64,000 bases of DNA from Palsa-506 sp963755815 (lineage in GTDB: Bacteria; Actinomycetota; Actinomycetes; Streptosporangiales; Streptosporangiaceae), in contig CAVWLF010000014.1 in the NCBI GenBank assembly GCA_963755815.1, positions 143,712 to 207,711 of the forward strand, in the 5' to 3' direction. The notes below the pieces were generated by a model, which ran no database searches, had not been told where the DNA came from, and saw only the letters and a program-made list of their open reading frames with translations. Of this stretch, positions 28,342-38,758 are shown in pieces (position 1 is the stretch's first letter; the number at the start of each line of letters is the position of its first letter). A program made the translations under genes and the position numbers.

Positions 28342-29070
28342 ATGCGGATCGCGCTCTTCATCACCTGCCTGACCGACACCCTGTATCCGGAGACCGGCCA
28401 GGCCATCACGGCGCTGCTGGAGCGGCTCGGGCATGAGGTGGCCTTCCCGCCGGGCCAGGCCTGCTGCGGCCAGATGCACTTCAACTCCGGCTACCGCCGC
28501 GAGACCGTGCCGATGGTGCGCGGCTTCGCCCGGGCGTTCAGCGGCTTTGACGCCATCGTCACCCCGTCGGCGTCCTGCGCCGCGATGGTGCGCGAGTACC
28601 ACCCCGTGGTGGCGGCCGAGTCGGGCGACGCCGGCCTGGCGCGCGGCGTCGGCGAGGTCGCGGCGCGCGTGCATGACGTGTCCGGGCTGCTGGTGAACGT
28701 GCTGGGCGTCGTCGACGTCGGCGCGTACTTCCCGTACCGGGTGACCTACCACCCCAGCTGCCACTCACTGCGCATGCTGCAGGCTGGCGACGCGCCGGCC
28801 CGCTTGCTGCGCGCCGTGGGCGGACTCGAGCTCGTCGACCTGCCCGGGGCGGACGCGTGCTGCGGATTCGGCGGGACATTTGCCCTGAAGAACGCCGGCA
28901 CCTCGGCGGCGATGTGCGCCGACAAGGTAGCTGCCGTGCGCGGCACCGGGGCGCAGGTGCTCTGCTCCGCTGACAATTCCTGCCTGATGCACATCGGCGG
29001 CGCGCTGACCAGGCAGCGGGCGGGCATCCCCACCCGGCACCTGGCCGAGATCCTGGCCAGCACACGATGA
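28342..29070 (+). CDS. lutA: L-lactate utilisation protein LutA (cysteine-rich Fe-S oxidoreductase)
   Basis: This 242-residue protein has two CCG-type cysteine-rich domains: PPGQACCGQMHFN near residue 40 and ADACCGFGGTF near 175, with SCH in TYHPSCHSLRML between. This is the LutA/LldE pattern for a subunit binding an Fe-S cluster in L-lactate oxidation. It is the first gene of lutABC and overlaps lutB by four bases. The ATG at 28342 has a purine-rich GGGAGCG sequence just upstream. Confidence 0.9.
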   Translation: MRIALFITCLTDTLYPETGQAITALLERLGHEVAFPPGQACCGQMHFNSGYRRETVPMVRGFARAFSGFDAIVTPSASCAAMVREYHPVVAAESGDAGLARGVGEVAARVHDVSGLLVNVLGVVDVGAYFPYRVTYHPSCHSLRMLQAGDAPARLLRAVGGLELVDLPGADACCGFGGTFALKNAGTSAAMCADKVAAVRGTGAQVLCSADNSCLMHIGGALTRQRAGIPTRHLAEILASTR

Positions 29071-30602
29071 GCCGGCCCGCCGCGGGTACGCCCGCCCCGC
29101 GCCAGCGTCCCCCGGCCGGGCCCGTTCCCCACGGCCACGGCTCGCGCTCGCGCCCGGCCAGCGCGAGCATGCCTACCTACATCGGCATGCCGGCCTTCCC
29201 GGACGCCGCGGCCACCGCGCTCGGCAACGACCAGCTGCGGCGCAATCTCGCCCACGCCACCAGCACCATCCGGGTCAAGCGGGCCGCGGCCGTCGCCGAA
29301 CTGGCCGACTGGCAGGAACTGCGGGCCGCGGGCAAGGCGATCAAGGATCACACGCTCGCGCACCTGGATACCTACCTGACCAGGCTGGAACAGCGGGTTA
29401 CCGATGCGGGCGGGCACGTGCACTGGGCGCAGGACGCCGGCGAGGCCAACAGCATCGTCGCCTCGCTGGTCCGGGCGGCCGGTGCGGATGGCGTGGTCAA
29501 GGTGAAGTCGATGACCACGCAGGAGACCGGCCTGAACGAGGCGCTGGCCGCCGAGGGCATTACCGCGCTGGAAACTGACCTGGCCGAGCTCATCGTCCAG
29601 CTCGGCCACGACCGGCCCAGCCACATCCTGGTGCCGGCCATTCACCGCAACCGCACCGAGATCAGGGACATCTTCCTGGCCGAGATGGCTGACGTGCCGG
29701 ACGGCCTCACCGATGCCCCGGCCGAGCTCGCCGCCGCCGCCCGCACCCACCTGCGCCGCGCGTTCCTGTCGGCCAAGGTCGGCATCTCCGGCGCGAACTT
29801 CGCGATCGCCGAGACTGGCACCCTGGTGGTGGTGGAATCGGAGGGCAACGGCCGGATGTGCCTGACGCTGCCGGAGACGCTGATCTCGGTCGTCGGCATC
29901 GAGAAGGTGCTGCCCGGCTGGCGCGACCTGGAAGTGTTCCTGGCGCTGCTGCCCCGGTCCTCCACCGCCGAGCGGATGAACCCGTATACGTCGACGTGGA
30001 CCGGGGTGCACCCGGGTGACGGGCCGCGCGCGTTCCACCTGGTGCTGCTCGACAACGGGCGTACCAGCGCGCTCGCGGACCAGGTCGGCCGCCAGGCCCT
30101 GCGCTGCATCCGCTGCTCGGCCTGCCTCAACGTCTGCCCGGTCTACGAGCGGGTCGGCGGGCACGCCTACGGCTCGCCCTACCCCGGACCGATTGGCGCG
30201 ATCATCACGCCCCAGCTGCGCGGGGTCACCTCGCCGGTGGACGCGTCGCTGCCGTATGCGTCCACGCTGTGCGGCGCGTGCTACGAGGTGTGCCCGGTCG
30301 CGATCAACATCCCGGAGGCGCTGGTCCACCTGCGCGCTGAGGTCGTTGACGCGAAAAGATCAAGACCCTTCCAGCCCGAGCGGATGGTGATGGGCCTGAC
30401 GGCCTGGATACTTCGCTCCGGCCGCAGGCTCGGCCTGGCCCAGCGGGCCGCGTCCGCCAGCCGGGTGCTGATCGGCAGATCGGGGCGGATCCGCCGGCTG
30501 CCGCCGCCGCTGAGCGCCTGGACGAAAACCCGCGACCTGCCCGCACCGCCGCCAGAGTCGTTCCGCGCCTGGTGGGCGAGGACCCACGGCGGCGGCCGAT
30601 GA
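29067..30602 (+). CDS. lutB: L-lactate utilisation protein LutB (iron-sulfur protein)
   Basis: This 511-residue protein has a large LUD domain followed by two [4Fe-4S] motifs, CIRCSACLNVCPVY near 350 and CGACYEVCPVAINIP near 395. It forms the LutABC complex that oxidises L-lactate to pyruvate. The annotated ATG at 29067 overlaps the lutA stop. An internal ATG at 29169 (MPTYIGMPAFPDAAATAL) begins exactly where homologs start, so the first 34 Pro/Gly-rich residues may not be translated. Confidence 0.9.
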   Translation: MSRPAAGTPAPRQRPPAGPVPHGHGSRSRPASASMPTYIGMPAFPDAAATALGNDQLRRNLAHATSTIRVKRAAAVAELADWQELRAAGKAIKDHTLAHLDTYLTRLEQRVTDAGGHVHWAQDAGEANSIVASLVRAAGADGVVKVKSMTTQETGLNEALAAEGITALETDLAELIVQLGHDRPSHILVPAIHRNRTEIRDIFLAEMADVPDGLTDAPAELAAAARTHLRRAFLSAKVGISGANFAIAETGTLVVVESEGNGRMCLTLPETLISVVGIEKVLPGWRDLEVFLALLPRSSTAERMNPYTSTWTGVHPGDGPRAFHLVLLDNGRTSALADQVGRQALRCIRCSACLNVCPVYERVGGHAYGSPYPGPIGAIITPQLRGVTSPVDASLPYASTLCGACYEVCPVAINIPEALVHLRAEVVDAKRSRPFQPERMVMGLTAWILRSGRRLGLAQRAASASRVLIGRSGRIRRLPPPLSAWTKTRDLPAPPPESFRAWWARTHGGGR

Positions 30603-31417
30603 CGGCCGGCTCACCGCTCAGTTCGCGAGAGCAGATCCTGCGGCGGATCCGCTCCGCCACCGCCCCCGCTCCCGGGCCGGGACCGCGCCCGGGGGACGGT
30701 GCAGGCGCCGGGTCAGGCCTTGGCTCCGGTCCGAGCAGGCTCGATGCCGATGCCGATGCCGATGCCGGTGCCCGTGCCGATGTCGGCGCTGATGCTGGTG
30801 CCGATGCTGACGCCGGCGCCGGCGCTGACGCCGACGCGGCGTACGCCGCCTTGTCCCGCGGCTACCTGCGGGCCCATCATGATCCGCGCGATCACGACGT
30901 GGTGGCCCTGTTCGCCGAGCGCGCGGCCGACTACCGCGCGGTCGTCGAGCAAGTCCCCGCGGGCGGCCTGCCCGCGGCGGTGGCGCGGACGCTCACCGGC
31001 GGCTTGTTCGTCGTGCCGGCCGGAGTGCCGCCGGACTGGCTGGCCCGGATCGCGGCGGACTGCCCCGATGCCGTGCTCACCGGCGACGACCCGCCGCTCT
31101 CCGCGCAGGCGCTCGACGCCGCAGCCGGCGTCATCACCGGCTGCGCGGTCGCCATCGCCGAAACGGGGACGATCATCCTCGACCACGGTCCCGGCCAGGG
31201 CCGCCGGGCGCTGACCCTGGTGCCGGACTTCCTCCTGGTGATCGTCCGGCCCGACCAGATCGCCGCCGACCTCGCCGACGCGATGTCCCGGCTCGACCCC
31301 CGCCGTCCGCACACGCTGATCTCCGGCCCGTCCGCCACCAGCGACATCGAGCTCGTCCGGGTCGAAGGCGTGCACGGCCCGCGCAACCTGCACGTCCTGA
31401 TCACCGCCCAGTCCTGA
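30599..31417 (+). CDS. lutC: L-lactate utilisation protein LutC (LUD domain)
   Basis: This 272-residue LUD-domain protein is the third gene of the operon. It starts at the ATG overlapping the lutB stop (ATGA). The conserved end has AETGTIILDHGPGQGRRALTLVPDFLLVIV and DIELVRVEGVHGPRNLHVLI. Residues about 45-80 are an unusual Asp-Ala/Gly-Ala repeat tract between the N-terminal helix and the LUD domain. It looks like a repeat expansion in a tolerated linker. Confidence 0.88.
   Translation: MTAGSPLSSREQILRRIRSATAPAPGPGPRPGDGAGAGSGLGSGPSRLDADADADAGARADVGADAGADADAGAGADADAAYAALSRGYLRAHHDPRDHDVVALFAERAADYRAVVEQVPAGGLPAAVARTLTGGLFVVPAGVPPDWLARIAADCPDAVLTGDDPPLSAQALDAAAGVITGCAVAIAETGTIILDHGPGQGRRALTLVPDFLLVIVRPDQIAADLADAMSRLDPRRPHTLISGPSATSDIELVRVEGVHGPRNLHVLITAQS
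30741..30842 (+). repeat. Hexanucleotide repeat tract in lutC
   Basis: Repeats of GATGCC/GGTGCC/GCTGAC type encode an alternating Asp/Gly-Ala stretch of about 33 residues. It keeps the reading frame. Confidence 0.65.
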
Positions 31418-31525
31418 CGGCCGCCACTCCTGATCACCGCCGACCCGCCCAGCCCTGACGGCCGCACTCTGCCCCACGACCGGCCCGCCCGGTCCTGACG
31501 CCGCAGGAGATTCGCGTCGTCATCC

Positions 31526-31561
31526 CGAAGGATTCGCGTCAGGGGTGGCGCGAATCCTTCG
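31526..31561. terminator. Bidirectional hairpin between lutC and zur
   Basis: CGAAGGATTCGCG (31526-31538) and CGCGAATCCTTCG (31549-31561) form a perfect 13-bp stem with a 10-base loop. It lies between the convergent lutC and zur genes. No long T-run follows on either side. Confidence 0.55.
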
Positions 31562-31607
31562 CGATAAATGCTGGGGGCAGCCGCTGCGCGCCGGGTGCGA
31601 GGTCAGC

Positions 31608-31752
31608 GCTGGCCGCAGGCGGGGAAGGGGCCGAGCAGCGCGCGGAGTGTTCTCGGGGTAAGAGCTGGCCGCACGCGGGCAGGGGCCGAGCAGCGCGCGG
31701 AGTGTTCTCGGGGTTAGAGCTGGCCGCAGGCGGGGCAGAGGCCGAACAGCTC
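31608..31752 (-). repeat. Tandem duplication of the zur 3' end
   Basis: Three copies of a 55-56-nt unit start at 31608, 31664 and 31719, each beginning GCTGGCCGCA and containing GGGGCCGAGCAGC or a close variant. The third, partial copy is the real end of the zur gene (LCPACGQL and stop at 31714). The first two lie beyond the stop, so the gene tail has been copied outward. Confidence 0.7.
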
Positions 31753-32145
31753 GACCGTGTGCCCGACGTCGGTGAAGCCGGCCTCGGCGGCCACCTGCGC
31801 TGCCCACCGTTCCACCGCGCGTCCCTCCACCTCGACGCTGGTCCCGCACCGCCGGCAGGTCAGGTGATGGTGGTGAGCGTCGCTGCGGCACCGGCGGTAC
31901 AGCGTCTCGCCGCTCGCGTCGCGGATCGTGTCGACGGTGCCGTCCTCGCTCAGCACCTGCAGGTGCCGGTAGACGGTGGTGAGGCCAACCTGCTCGCCCT
32001 GATCCCTGAGCTCGGCGTGGATCTGCTGGGCACTGGAGAATCCCGGCAGCCGCTCCAGCACGACGGCCAGCGCCTCCGCCTGCCGGGTGCCGCGCACGCG
32101 GGTGCCGCGGCCCTGCGGGGGCTTAGTCGGCCGGGCTGTGGTCAC
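31714..32145 (-). CDS. zur: Fur-family metalloregulator, probably zinc uptake regulator Zur
   Basis: This 143-residue repressor has the winged helix (FSSAQQIHAELRDQGEQVGLTTVYRHLQVLSEDG) and a metal domain with HHHHLTCRRCG and a C-terminal CPAC pair, which form the structural zinc site. The pattern and size fit Zur better than Fur, but the specificity cannot be proven here. The gene is divergent from the YyaL gene. The GCATGCT dyad in between is not the usual actinobacterial Zur box. Confidence 0.82.
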   Translation of the reverse strand: MTTARPTKPPQGRGTRVRGTRQAEALAVVLERLPGFSSAQQIHAELRDQGEQVGLTTVYRHLQVLSEDGTVDTIRDASGETLYRRCRSDAHHHHLTCRRCGTSVEVEGRAVERWAAQVAAEAGFTDVGHTVELFGLCPACGQL

Positions 32146-32169
32146 ACCCGCACGGTAGCAGCCGTCGCG

Positions 32170-32187
32170 GCATGCTCAGAAGCATGC
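32170..32187. promoter_or_regulatory. Inverted repeat in the zur-yyaL divergent region
   Basis: GCATGCT (32170-32176) pairs perfectly with AGCATGC (32181-32187) over a 4-base spacer, 25 bp upstream of zur. It could be an operator or a hairpin; nothing ties it to a particular regulator. Confidence 0.35.
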
Positions 32188-32230
32188 GGCCGGGTCCCGG
32201 CGGCAGCCGGTGACCGGCGAAGATGGGGGC

Positions 32231-34423
<2,193 letters not shown>

Positions 34424-34686
34424 TCCGTTCCGGGCCAGTCGCGGGCGGCGGCCCAGTTGCGGCCGGCGGGCCAGTTGCGGCCACCGGGTAGTCTTGAAGA
34501 TCCGCTGACCTGCACAGCTGCGACGTCGCTGGATTGCTGTGATGGCCGCCGGATTGTTTGCGGTGTCGGGGGACTGGGCTGACCTGATTCTGGGCATGCC
34601 GGGTATGGACCTGTGCGCGTCGTTCGTGCATGGTGGAACGAGTGACTGTGACGGGGCGGGAGCGCCCCGGGCCGAGGGGAGTGCAA

Positions 34687-35955
34687 GTGCGCGACGTGAC
34701 GCGACGCTTGCCACCCGTGCTGGCCGCAGGACTCGCGCTGATGGCGACGGCGGCCGGCTGGCCAGCGGCCCCGGCCCGGCCCGCGCACCCGGCGGTCACC
34801 ACTAGTTACGTCCGGGCCAGCCTGGGCGCCAGCGATGCGGTTTTGCAGCTGCCCGGTTACCCTCGTTCTTCCTCGGCGGCAGTTACTGTCGCCAGCCTGT
34901 CGCCTGGATCCCGGGCCGGCGCCATCGCCCCGCTGCGCCGCATGCTGCAGGCGGACGTGCTGGTCGTTGCGCCTACCTCGCTACCGCCGGGGGTCGCCGG
35001 GCAGGTGCGGAAACTGCCGGGCGTGACCGCGGCGCAGTCGGTCGACGCGGCCAGGATCCAGGTCAACGGCAAATACGTGGCCATGCTGGGCGTCGACCCG
35101 TCCGCGTTCCGCGGTTTCGCGGCGCGCCCGACGGCGGCATCCAGCCGGCTGTGGAGCAACGTGGCCGGCGGGGGCGTGGCCGTCTCGTACACAATGGGCC
35201 GCCTGGACAAGCTGCCGCTCGGCGGCTTCGTGAAGGTGGCCGGCCGGCGCTCCGAGCGCCTGCGGGTGGGCGGCTTCGGCACGGTGGGGATTCCCGGCGT
35301 CGACGCGGTCGTCTCCGCGGCGGTGGCCCGTTCGCTCGGCCTGCCGGGCGGCAACGCGATAGTGGTGAGCGCGCCGCACGCGCGGCTGAGCACGCTGATC
35401 GCCCAGATCAGGCAACTGACCCCGCGCTCGCGGCACGTGGTGGTCGAGCCGCTGGTGACCCAGGCGGCGGGATCAGGCATTCCGGTCAGTACCGGCGCGG
35501 CCGGCGCACCCGGGCTGGCTGGGTCCAGCGGGCCCGGGCTTACCGAGGCGCAGACCCTCAGGTTCCTGAAGGCCGCGGAAAGCAGGATCGGCATGCCCTA
35601 CGTCTGGGGCGCGGCCGGTCCCCGGGCGTTTGACTGCTCCGGGCTGGTGCAGTGGTCGTTCGCGCAGGCCGGCGTGGTGATGCCGCGGGTGGCCGTGGAC
35701 CAGGCGCGGACCGGGCCGATGGTGCCGGTGTCCCAGCTGCGGCCCGGCGACCTGCTCTTCTACCACACCGATCCCACCGCGCCGACGTACATCTCGCATG
35801 TCGCGATCTACCTGGGCAGCGGCATGATGCTGCAGGCTCCGCGCCCTGGCCTGGATGTTGAGATCGTGCCGGTGGACGTCGGGCCGGGGTTCGCTGGCGC
35901 GGTGGCGGTCTATCCGAGAGTCGCCGCAGCCGCCGCCGGTGCCCCGACCGCCTGA
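34687..35955 (+). CDS. NlpC/P60 family peptidoglycan hydrolase
   Basis: This exported protein of about 422 residues has a C-terminal NlpC/P60 cysteine peptidase domain: catalytic Cys in FDCSGLVQWSF and His in ISHVAIYLGSG. It would cut peptide stems of peptidoglycan. The N-terminal hydrophobic segment (LPPVLAAGLALMATAAGW) is a signal peptide. The central part (about 40-270) resembles the extracytoplasmic domain of MacB-type permeases and may be a regulatory module. The GTG at 34687 has GAGGGGAG five bases upstream; an ATG at 34630 would add 19 residues. Confidence 0.87.
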   Translation: MRDVTRRLPPVLAAGLALMATAAGWPAAPARPAHPAVTTSYVRASLGASDAVLQLPGYPRSSSAAVTVASLSPGSRAGAIAPLRRMLQADVLVVAPTSLPPGVAGQVRKLPGVTAAQSVDAARIQVNGKYVAMLGVDPSAFRGFAARPTAASSRLWSNVAGGGVAVSYTMGRLDKLPLGGFVKVAGRRSERLRVGGFGTVGIPGVDAVVSAAVARSLGLPGGNAIVVSAPHARLSTLIAQIRQLTPRSRHVVVEPLVTQAAGSGIPVSTGAAGAPGLAGSSGPGLTEAQTLRFLKAAESRIGMPYVWGAAGPRAFDCSGLVQWSFAQAGVVMPRVAVDQARTGPMVPVSQLRPGDLLFYHTDPTAPTYISHVAIYLGSGMMLQAPRPGLDVEIVPVDVGPGFAGAVAVYPRVAAAAAGAPTA

Positions 35956-36067
35956 GCAGCGCGGCCGCCTGACCTCTGAGTCCCGAGTCGTTCCGTGCTG
36001 CGCGCGGTGCCGCACGCCGCGGTGGCCGGCCCTGCGCCATCGCTCGCGCTTGCATTGCGGTCAATCA

Positions 36068-36087
36068 CATGTAATCTTAATTACATG
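36068..36087. promoter_or_regulatory. Palindrome spanning the start codon of the downstream gene
   Basis: CATGTAAT (36068-36075) and ATTACATG (36080-36087) form a perfect 8-bp dyad over CTTA. The right arm ends with the ATG of the next gene, so a protein bound here would block initiation or transcription directly. It is one of the few A+T-rich palindromes in the window. Confidence 0.65.
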
Positions 36088-36624
36088 AGTACAGAGAAGG
36101 AAGGCGCGGGCGCTTCGCCCGCGGAGAAGCTTCGCGGCTGGTTCGCCGGCCGCCTGCCCGGTGACTGGTTCACCGGCGCACCAGAGGTCAGGATCGATCG
36201 TGAAGAGATCACGGTGACCGGAGTCCTGCCCGATCCCGAGATCGCGCCGGACTCACCCGACGCGGAGCGCGCGGCGGCCGCTGACGGCCGGACGCGCAGG
36301 TTCCGCGAGGAGACCCGGCAGCAGCGGATGGAGATCGCCCGCGAGGCGGAGCACAGCTTCGGCCGCAAGGTCTCGTGGGGCGCGACTTGCGCTGGTACCA
36401 CTGTGATGTTCACCACCTTCTCCGTGCCGGTGATGACCCGGCTTCGCCAGGCCGAGCGGCTAGTGCTCGACACTCTCGTCGATGCCGGCGTCGCGCGCAG
36501 CCGCAGCGACGCGCTGGCGTGGTGCGTCCGCCTGGTGGGGGAGCACGAGGACACCTGGCTGACGGACCTCAGGGAAGCCCTGCTCAAGGTTGAGCACGTG
36601 CGGTCCGGCGGGCCGCGATCCTGA
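36085..36624 (+). CDS. conserved actinobacterial protein, possible ribbon-helix-helix regulator
   Basis: The 179-residue protein is not recognised as an enzyme. Residues about 75-100 (TRRFREETRQQRMEIAREAEHSF) form a charged helix. The C-terminal third (SVPVMTRLRQAERLVLDTLVDAGVARSRSDALAWCVRLVGE) looks like a ribbon-helix-helix unit: a strand, a helix, the SRSDAL turn and a second helix. The ATG lies inside a perfect palindrome, with no clear Shine-Dalgarno, so a leaderless, autoregulated gene is plausible. That function is inferred from sequence layout only. Confidence 0.72.
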   Translation: MSTEKEGAGASPAEKLRGWFAGRLPGDWFTGAPEVRIDREEITVTGVLPDPEIAPDSPDAERAAAADGRTRRFREETRQQRMEIAREAEHSFGRKVSWGATCAGTTVMFTTFSVPVMTRLRQAERLVLDTLVDAGVARSRSDALAWCVRLVGEHEDTWLTDLREALLKVEHVRSGGPRS

Positions 36625-36885
36625 TCGGCCGGAACTGGCGTCCGGCGCGCAACCCGGCCGGGCCGCGCCGGACGCCAGCTGCGGGCCGCCGGCCGGGCGC
36701 GTCCTAGGCCACCTGCTGGCCAGCGGCGCCGGGCCGGTCCGGCCGGTCCGCAGGTGCCGCACATCTTTGACCTCTCCTTACCGGGGTACACTCCCGAGAT
36801 CCCGCGAGTACAGGGCCCTGCCCTGCGCTGCGGCGGGTAAGCCCGGAGCGAATAGCCCCCGCAGGCGTCCGGAGGAGGAGAAGTC

Positions 36886-38418
36886 GTGGTGTATGAGGTG
36901 AGGGCCGCGTCGGTTGAGTGGAATCCGACGACGGAGCGGCTCCGCGTACTGGCGGAGAAAATGCCGAACAGCCAGGTCACGGAGTTCGGCAACGTAGTGG
37001 TCAAGGCGAGGGTGGACTCCCGCAGTACCCGCTCCACCTTCGTCGTCGATGACTCCACGAACGCGACCAAGCAGACCATCACCCGCGAGGAGTACGACCG
37101 CATCGCCGCGGCGCAGGACGCCTACATCGCCGGCACCGACGTGGTCGTCGTGGACGGTTACATCGGCTCGAACCCGGCGTTCCGGACCAGGGCGCGCCTG
37201 ATCATGGAGGCCGCGAACGCCAACGTGGCCGGCATGCAGAAGCAGCTCTACTACCCGGTCGAGGACGACTACGACGCGGCGGCCTGGGCGCCGGACACCA
37301 CGGTCATCTACACGCCGAACCTCCCCGCGCCCGGCTATCCGGACGACCGGGTCATCGCGGTCGACCTCAACTCCAACATCACCCGCGTGCTCAACTCGGA
37401 CTACTTCGGTGAGTCCAAGAAGGGCGGCCTGCGGATGTGGAACAACATCGTCTACAACCGCGGCGGGCTCGCGCTGCACGCCGGCTGCAAGGTGATCCCG
37501 GTGGACGGGAAGCCCACCGCGGTGCTCATCGTCGGCCTGTCCGGTACCGGCAAGACCACCACGACCTTCACCACCCAGCTGGGCAGCAAGCCCGCGCAGG
37601 ACGATTTCATCGCGCTGATGCCGGGCGGCCAGGTCTACACGACGGAAAACGGCTGCTTCGCGAAGACCTTCGGGCTGGACCCCGATCTCGAGCCCGCGAT
37701 CTATAACGCGACCACGAAGCCGGATGCCTACCTGGAGAATGTCTCGGTCGATGCCGATGGCCAGGTGGACTTCTTCGACACCTCGTACACCAAGAACGGC
37801 CGTACCACCTGGCCGTTCTCTTACGTCGACCCGTGGCCCGGCAACGAGGTGCCGCCCGCGGAGTTCCTGCTCATCCTGAACAAGAACCAGAACATCGTCC
37901 CCGGCGTGGCGAAGCTCGACGGCGCGCAGGCCGCCGCCTATTTCATGCTCGGCGAGACCACCGGGACGTCGGCGGGCGGCAAGGACGAGGAAGGAAAGTT
38001 CCTCCGCGTCCCCGGCACCAACCCGTTCTTCCCGCGGGACATGGCCGACATGGGCAACCGGATGCTGGAGCTGCTCGGCAGCCACGAGCTGAAGGTCTAC
38101 CTGCTCAACACCGGCCGGGTCGGCGGCACGGACGAGGCGGAGTCGAAGAAGGTGACGATCCCTTACTCCTCGGCGATCGTCCAGGCCATCGTCTCCGGCA
38201 CCATCGAGTGGGTCACCGACCCCGACTTCGGCTACGAGGTCGCATCCTCGCTGCCCGGGGTGGACGACATCGAGATCCTGCAGCCGCGCCAGCTCTACCA
38301 GCGCCAGGGCCGGCTGGAGGAATACGACGGAATGGTCTCCCGGCTGAAGCGGGAGCGCCGGGAGTACCTCGCTTCCTTCGCCGGGCTCGACGACGCCATC
38401 ACCAAGTCGATCCGCTGA
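36886..38418 (+). CDS. pckA: phosphoenolpyruvate carboxykinase (ATP)
   Basis: This 510-residue enzyme converts oxaloacetate to phosphoenolpyruvate with ATP, the entry step of gluconeogenesis. The P-loop is LIVGLSGTGKTTTTFTT. The PEPCK-specific region GGLALHAGCKVIPVDG and the metal/Lys segment QDDFIALMPGG are present. It is the ATP type, unlike the GTP enzyme found in most characterised actinobacteria. It starts with GTG at 36886 with a strong GGAGGAGGAG sequence just upstream. Confidence 0.92.
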   Translation: MVYEVRAASVEWNPTTERLRVLAEKMPNSQVTEFGNVVVKARVDSRSTRSTFVVDDSTNATKQTITREEYDRIAAAQDAYIAGTDVVVVDGYIGSNPAFRTRARLIMEAANANVAGMQKQLYYPVEDDYDAAAWAPDTTVIYTPNLPAPGYPDDRVIAVDLNSNITRVLNSDYFGESKKGGLRMWNNIVYNRGGLALHAGCKVIPVDGKPTAVLIVGLSGTGKTTTTFTTQLGSKPAQDDFIALMPGGQVYTTENGCFAKTFGLDPDLEPAIYNATTKPDAYLENVSVDADGQVDFFDTSYTKNGRTTWPFSYVDPWPGNEVPPAEFLLILNKNQNIVPGVAKLDGAQAAAYFMLGETTGTSAGGKDEEGKFLRVPGTNPFFPRDMADMGNRMLELLGSHELKVYLLNTGRVGGTDEAESKKVTIPYSSAIVQAIVSGTIEWVTDPDFGYEVASSLPGVDDIEILQPRQLYQRQGRLEEYDGMVSRLKRERREYLASFAGLDDAITKSIR

Positions 38419-38758
38419 CCGCGGGCGCGGTCCTGGCCGCGGCGCGGCGCCTCGCGCCCCGGTCCGGGCCGCGGGCACCCGGTTCCCCGCGGGGGCGGGC
38501 GTTGCCGTTTCCGCCTCGGCAAAGTTAACGTTTAGCTATGAATTAGTTACACTGCGTTCACAAAAGTATTCGCGCGAGCCGAACTGGTGACATTCTTAGG
38601 TACGGTGCTTAGAGAACCGGGCGGCATCCTGGGCGGCCTGGCGCCGGCCACGGCCGCCACCGTTAGCACCGCCAGCACGGCTGGCCCCGTCCGCCCCGCC
38701 GGGAATCAGCTGGGTGCTAGCCGCCGGCGGGCCCGGCGGCAGCGAGGAAGGTGGCCGG
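38419..38758 (+). promoter_or_regulatory. 340-bp gap with candidate promoter for the prenyltransferase gene
   Basis: No gene is seen here. The block around 38520-38620 is far richer in A+T than its surroundings. GTGACA (38587-38592) and TAGAGA (38610-38615) are separated by 17 bases and could form a sigma-70-type promoter, leaving a long leader before uppS. The assignment is weak. Confidence 0.3.

Noticed and set aside
28746..30329. 527-codon minus-strand open frame over lutAB
   Set aside because: It is antisense to two clearly identified genes and has no domain signature.
36767..36792. TTGACC and TACACT upstream of pckA as a promoter
   Set aside because: The spacing of 14 bases is too short for a standard promoter, so it was not annotated.
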